This document shows, in pieces, positions 8,101 to 11,867 of a DNA stretch of 11,867 bases. How positions within the stretch are numbered: position 1 is the stretch's first letter; every line of letters begins with the position of its first letter. The translations under genes were made by a program, and so were the position numbers. The notes under the pieces are model-generated. The model ran no database searches. It worked only from the letters and a program-made list of their open reading frames with translations, and was not told the DNA's origin. Source of the DNA: Dissophora ornata. Lineage: Eukaryota; Mortierellomycota; Mortierellomycetes; Mortierellales; Mortierellaceae. The stretch lies in NCBI GenBank assembly GCA_025201705.1, contig MU617229.1, positions 1-11,867 of the forward strand, read 5' to 3'.

Positions 8101-8865
8101 GCCGGGTCAACTTGGGTTATGTTGGAAGGTGTAGACAGTCGCATTAATGCGTGTCGCAAACAAAACGAAAGCGAGTGCCGCCGAGGAAGTAACACCAACT
8201 TACTAAGAGCATGGACAAGGGCAAGCAATTCCTATTCATGGGTTACACGAGTTCCGTGCAGCTGAGTTCAGTGTGATGTGTAAGCAAGCATGGTGTTACC
8301 ATTGAATTACCTAAAAAATAAAATTCATGCTGACTTTCCCTGTTCCCAGTTTATGCACGAATGTATGCCATGTACGTACTGTGCAGACATGCATGGTAGG
8401 GGAGTGGAGGGGGAGAGCACAGGGGTACTTGTGTTTTTTTCTCGCGCTGGTACATGCACTGCACAGCGACAGCGCAGGAATCGAGTGAGAGAAAAGGGCT
8501 TTATAAGCACGCAGAGATAAGCATGACTCTCCACTCTGATTAGACTACTTCCTTGATGGGACTAGAAGTTGTTCGCCCCGCGCTAACACATGCCATCCAC
8601 AAGCGACACCCTCCATTGTCCATCGAGGGGAATCTCTTAGTTCAGCACAACACAACAAGCATCAAATAAATGGATGGATACGGGATTTGGAGCAGTAGTA
8701 ACTTTACAATTTTTTTTGTTGAAGTATCGACTACAGTAGACTACGATACAAAAATGGAGGGAGGGGATGGATGGAGAGAGGAGTAAAAAAAAAAGGAAGA
8801 AATAAAATAAAAGTGACGAACCTGTAATTATTTTGAGGACTAGTGTTTCGGTTAATCGGTTAAGA
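8101..8865. other. Intergenic stretch, nothing recognised
   Basis: No coding family, RNA gene or repeat could be supported here. A TATA-like ctttataagc lies at about 8499-8508, and a 38-codon ATG frame runs from 8670 to 8786 (MDGYGIWSSSNFTIFF...), both probably by chance. The end (8750-8820) is purine-rich with A runs. Confidence 0.5.
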
Positions 8866-8963
8866 GTGGTAATCGGTTAATGGTGGTTTATTGGAAAGCA
8901 GTGGTTAATCGGATAACGGCGAAAACTGTGGTTAATCGGAAAACAGTGGTTAATCAGTCAACT
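8866..8963. repeat. 18-bp minisatellite with GTGGTTAATCGG core
   Basis: Units begin at 8866 (17 bp, variant), 8883, 8901, 8928 and 8946, each about 18 bp and built on gtggttaatcggaaaaca. A 9-bp half-unit-like insert (8919-8927) interrupts the spacing. A related cggttaatcgg at 8849-8859 lies just upstream. Units differ by a few substitutions. Confidence 0.8.
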
Positions 8964-9011
8964 TCGCCACCTAAAACATTTCTTAACTGACAATTGACGT
9001 TGGAATCACTA

Positions 9012-9068
9012 GTTCAAAGGATGATCGGAAGGATGGCCCAAGGATGGACAGAGGATGGTCTGAGGATG
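9012..9068. repeat. Short second GGATGG-type array
   Basis: Five to six degenerate ggatg/ggatgg units 10-12 bases apart. The stretch aaggatggacagaggatggt and the bases after it repeat the left-edge array at about 136-163 almost exactly and in the same orientation. It abuts the MULE transposase relic at 9068. Confidence 0.85.
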
Positions 9069-9360
9069 GTCTGTGACAACAACGTCGGGTTAGTACGCAA
9101 TGCGAAAGTCGCTCCACATTCTTGTTCTCAACCCACCAGACCAACGCTTGGATAGACGTTGTTCAGTTGAGTTGGTAGTCAGGAACGCAACGAGAACGCC
9201 GAAGCCAGTCTCCACGTTCTTCACAACGAGTGTAAAATAACTGTGCACCTTGCCCAAATATGAAACTAAACGTTTGATGTAATTTATAAAGTCCATGTGC
9301 CAAAGTGAGGACCTTGACGTAGACCTTGTGTATTACATCAAAGTGGCACGGGTCGCGCCA
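9068..9360 (-). pseudogene. MULE-type transposase relic
   Basis: The minus-strand frame from 9296 down reads YFTLVVKNVETGFGVLVAFL, then TTNSTEQRLSKRWSGGLR, then a TAA (9087-9089 region) and, still in frame, PDVVVTD ending at 9069. This matches the core of MULE (Mutator-like) DDE transposases: a YTLVVK...TG.G.PVAF strand pair followed by ..WL..L.......VVTD with the second catalytic Asp. The D of MDFINYIKR, about 20 residues upstream of YFTLV, could be the first Asp. In another frame, 9268-9360 reads WRDPCHFDVIHKVYVKVL, probably the preceding segment after a frameshift. The glutamate region, zinc fingers and terminal inverted repeats were not seen. Confidence 0.55.
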
Positions 9361-9539
9361 CAGATCCTATGCTTCGTGTGATTGTACTCCTTTGCAATTT
9401 GTGTAGACGCGATCGGTCTTGTGTTACACCTGAACTATGCCATTGTGGCAGATTGTAGCCAACTTAGATTACCTTGCACGCGATGGTCCAACACTCTTCA
9501 TCCTTGGCGGCTCCTTGCGCTATGCTGCCCAAACTCAGC

Positions 9540-9966
9540 CCTCGCTCCATCCCCACTCCTTCAGGACACCGTAGGTCGGTACGTGCCCTTCACTTTCCTC
9601 GCCTCTCTCTCTCTCTCTCTCTCTCTGCCCTTTGCAACACTCGCACACACTTTTACTCCGGACAACTCGTCCGTCGACTCGAGCTGGTTCTTCACTCTGT
9701 GCCTCTTGATCCGCTTTTCTACCCCGGAAACTATCTTTCAGTCCCGTACCATCACTCCACCTGAGCTTGCATCTCTCTGTTTAGTCACTTGTTGTGTTGT
9801 GTTGCCGTACCACCGAAAATCATTCCTCTTGCAAACAACAACACGCCCTTGAAAAATCAACCTCCTTGAACATCTTCGCACAGCCATGCGCGCTGTTTCC
9901 TTTGCGATTCATACTCACCCTTTTTCATATTGACCTCTTTTCACTTTCACAAGAAAAACTGTATTA
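9540..9966. repeat. CT-rich promoter-like segment, copy C
   Basis: Shares two blocks with 11566-11728 in the same orientation: a block around gtaggtcggta (9571-9581 and 11604-11614) followed by a cactttcctcg-like stretch and CTCTCTCTG..CTTTGCAA, and a second block of CATACTCAC plus CT-rich sequence ending TGTATTA (9867-9966 versus 11671-11728). It contains a (CT)12 microsatellite at 9603-9626. CT tracts of this kind often precede transcription starts in fungi. An ATG at 9885 opens only a 15-codon frame, so no gene follows visibly. Confidence 0.6.
9603..9626. repeat. (CT)12 microsatellite
   Basis: Twelve uninterrupted CT dinucleotides inside the CT-rich copy C segment. The homologous place in copy D has only a short TCTCTCTG run, so this tract has expanded or contracted since duplication. 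Confidence 0.97.
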
Positions 9967-10829
9967 AAAAAAAAATAGACTGCAAAAAAGTTTTTAGTGC
10001 TAGAAAACAAATAAAGCCTTGTTTCTTTCGGAATTACTTGGCCTGAACTTGAAGAAAAGTATTCAAAGTCTCTACTCACAAGAAAATAGCTGTGCGTATC
10101 AAATTATCAAATGCTCCAGAGCCGGGTTTTTGAAAGGTGGCCAAAAAAAAAAAAAAATTCTAGTGAATCATCAAGTCTAATTAAACTCCTGACTTCTTGA
10201 AAGAAGATCGGCTTGGCTTGCCACCCAGTCTGCTTCGCTAACCTACGGTAAGAAGATCAAGCTGTGCCGAATACACCGCGAAGGGATACGTCAGCCTTGC
10301 TGGTGGGAGGGGAGGGCAGAGGGAAAGACCATCCATTCTGGGGCAGGGAGAAGGGCAGAGGAGACAACCAAATAGGATATAATCATGTCAATATGAACTT
10401 TTGTGTTCGCAGTGTTTGTGTCTGTGCTTTTTAGTTTGGGAATAAAAGGAGGGTGGCGATCAAAGGCAACGGAGTTGGAGAAAGGAGGGAGTGCTGAAAG
10501 ACGAGAGGATACGATGTGCGCTACCAAGTTGTATCGATCAAAAGATGGACGGACGAGCACTAGTCCACGAACGCAGTTTATGCTTCTCCGCTCAAAGGCA
10601 CATGAAAGATCGCCCACGGTTTCAGACTTTTAGGCGGTGGCAAACCAAGAAATGAATGAATGGAATAAAGTAAAATATAACAAAATGAACAGATGGCAGG
10701 AAGAGACAGAGAAGAAGGCTCTTGCTGTAGCTGCCGCTCTCGAGAGGCGACTCTGCCGTCAAGAATCCATAGAGTTGCATACAAAAAACCATCGCTATTC
10801 ACATCGCAGTAAAAGCTACTCCCTGGTGA
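9967..10829. other. Intergenic stretch, nothing firm
   Basis: Holds several A runs (about 9966-9975 and 10143-10156), an AATAAA-like caaataaag at about 10006-10014, and a purine-rich block at 10300-10365 (CT-rich on the minus strand). Short open frames on both strands are low-complexity and match nothing I know. The stretch KIGLACHPVCFANLR at about 10207-10251 ends at a GTAAGA donor-like site and could be an exon relic, but I cannot place it. Confidence 0.4.
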
Positions 10830-10925
10830 GCACATCCTAACAGCAAAAGACAGACAGAAAAAGAAGCTGATTTCCGTGCAAACTACATTCGCAAGCGTAT
10901 CGGCAAGAAAGAAAGAAAGCGCCGC

Positions 10926-11354
10926 ATGTGGGTGACAGTCCATCCGGCGAGACTCGGTGCAGCGGTGACTCGTGGCCATCTTCACTTCTGTGTGGCCTCG
11001 GTACACCAGGCACAACACTCTGATTATTTCATATCGCCGATGTATCGCTTCGAGTCAGATCCGGTCTCTGGATACTTCATCAGAGACACAGCAGACTGCT
11101 GTGTTGCCTCTGTGTCTCTTATAAACGGTACAGGTGTAGATCGTCGATGAGTTAAAGACTCTTCGCAATGGCGACGGCAAAAGTATACACCTCTGCCCTA
11201 TTATATCTATTATATTCTTATTCTAGCCTGTTCATTTCCTCTTCCTTGACTTGCGTCACTCATAGGACACTTTGGAGAGGACCGCAAAGGCGGAATACTA
11301 TTCGTTCTTGGCGATCTTTCAGCGGAGAAGCATTGGAGCGCTGTCACAATATAA
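10926..11354 (+). CDS. Possible short spliced gene or 3' gene fragment, function unknown
   Basis: The + frame is open from 10830 to 11150 (106 codons; first ATG 10926) and includes YFISPMYRFESDPVSGYF and DTADCCVASVSLIN. Joining 11127 to 11266 (donor GTACAG, pyrimidine-rich acceptor ending CATAG at 11265) completes a glycine codon and continues HFGEDRKGGILFVLGDLSAE to a TAA at 11352-11354, giving about 97 residues from that ATG. An alternative upstream exon for the same acceptor is 11140-11182 (IVDELKTLRNGDGK, donor GTATAC at 11183), also in phase. The last exon looks like real protein sequence, but I recognise no family. Further exons upstream are possible. Confidence 0.3.
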
Positions 11355-11384
11355 CCCTCCGCCCATTATCCTCTCTTTTTTTTT

Positions 11385-11580
11385 CTCTCTTTCTTCCACT
11401 CATCTTCACTTCACTCCCCTCCACTCTTCTCTCCACTCCTCCCCATTCCACCCCACCCCACTCCTCCCCAATCCACTGCACTTCACTCCTTTCCACTCCA
11501 CTCCTTTCCACTCCACTCCTTTCCACTCCACTCCTTTCCACTTCGCTCCTTTCCACTTCGCTTCTTTCCTCTTACTCCTC
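11385..11580. repeat. CT-rich tract with 15-bp tandem repeat
   Basis: Five clean 15-bp units run from 11486 to 11560: three copies of ctcctttccactcca and two of ctcctttccacttcg, flanked on both sides by degenerate C/T-rich units. The + strand is almost purely C, T and A with few G, so the minus strand is purine-rich. The long open frames seen across it on both strands are by-products of the repeat (15 is a multiple of three), not genes. Confidence 0.92.
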
Positions 11581-11728
11581 TCTCCCCACCCCCTCAGGAA
11601 ACGGTAGGTCGGTAAGTCCACTTTACTTTCCTCGCTTCTTTCCACTTCCTCTCTCTGCTCTTTGCAAAAAACCTTGAACTTCCTCATACTCACGCTCTCT
11701 TTTCTCTTTCACTAGATGAATTGTATTA
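11566..11728. repeat. CT-rich promoter-like segment, copy D
   Basis: Shorter, diverged copy of 9540-9966 lacking about 220 bases in the middle. It ends with TTTCACTAG directly followed by ATG at 11716, which looks like a splice acceptor before a start codon, but the frame after that ATG closes after 16 codons. Together with GGTAAGT at 11611-11617 it could be a remnant of a promoter plus 5'-UTR intron. Confidence 0.55.
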
Positions 11729-11867
11729 ATGAATGGGAATATGATGGGCACAAAAGTCGCACTTGAAATGAAGGTAACAAATATCTGATCGAGGCGTGAA
11801 AAAAAGAACTTGATGATTTGAGGGGACACTTGACATGATGGCATAAAATTAAGGGAACGCAAACTAA
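11729..11867. other. Right edge of the window, nothing recognised
   Basis: AT-rich sequence with short open frames only. No repeat, splice signal or coding similarity was noticed; a feature continuing beyond the edge cannot be excluded. Confidence 0.4.

Noticed and set aside
8670..8786. Small ATG frame of 38 codons after a CACAACACAACAAGC leader-like sequence
   Set aside because: Too short, poor composition after codon 20, and no homologue recognised; a TATA-like site 165 bases upstream is not enough.
10830..10925. Basic peptide (YIRKRIGKKERKRRM) as a ribosomal protein exon
   Set aside because: It resembles basic ribosomal tails only in composition; no specific ribosomal protein motif could be aligned.
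10578..11018. 146-codon open frame on the minus strand
   Set aside because: Low-complexity composition, no recognisable motif, no start context or introns, and it overlaps a better-supported + frame.
11344..11693. Long open frames with VERSGVERSG or KGVEWKGVEW repeats on the minus strand and SPHSTP-type repeats on the + strand
   Set aside because: They are produced by the 15-bp tandem repeat, which keeps several frames open by arithmetic; no flanking gene structure.

Overview
This window looks like an accessory, transposon-littered stretch of a filamentous fungal nuclear genome, most likely an early-diverging Mortierellomycotina-type fungus (Mortierella and relatives). The reasons are short spliceosomal introns (GTAAGT and GTATGT donors, one textbook TACTAAC branch site), a very large NACHT/WD40 protein with the TPR-like plus ARM-like N-terminal region that I associate with large Mortierella families, and decayed Ty3/gypsy and MULE-type transposon pieces. 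The lineage call is from memory of such proteins, not from a search.

Layout. Positions 1-178 are the end of a GGATGG-type tandem array (20-bp units) cut by the window edge. Positions 592-1025 hold a badly decayed fragment (minus strand) of a Ty3/gypsy-like polyprotein. Positions 1758-2184 contain a possible small spliced gene or relic of unknown function. The only clear gene runs from 2685 to 7222 on the + strand in three exons: a 1467-residue STAND/NLR-like protein with TPR-like and ARM-like helices, a NACHT ATPase, eleven pentapeptide repeats and a six-blade-like WD40 region. Its stop codon is followed by what reads like the family's normal C-terminal tail, separated by one stop and one frameshift, so the present protein is probably C-terminally truncated.

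Downstream, 7455-8075 is a second, diverged copy of the gypsy fragment in the same orientation as the first, so the NLR gene sits between direct repeats about 6.9 kb apart. Positions 8866-8963 are an 18-bp minisatellite, 9012-9068 a short second GGATGG array, and 9068-9360 a MULE transposase relic (minus strand) that touches that array. From 9540 to 11730 there are two diverged copies of a CT-rich, promoter-like segment, a possible short spliced gene (10926-11354), and a 15-bp CT-rich tandem repeat. Several long stretches hold nothing I can recognise.

The intact coding content is thus one receptor-like gene. The inferred biology is a fungal intracellular sensor (non-self recognition or incompatibility-type NLR) in a repeat-rich compartment, with an internally homogenised WD40 array typical of fast-evolving ligand-binding surfaces and a recently damaged C-terminus. 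The function is inferred from domain architecture only.
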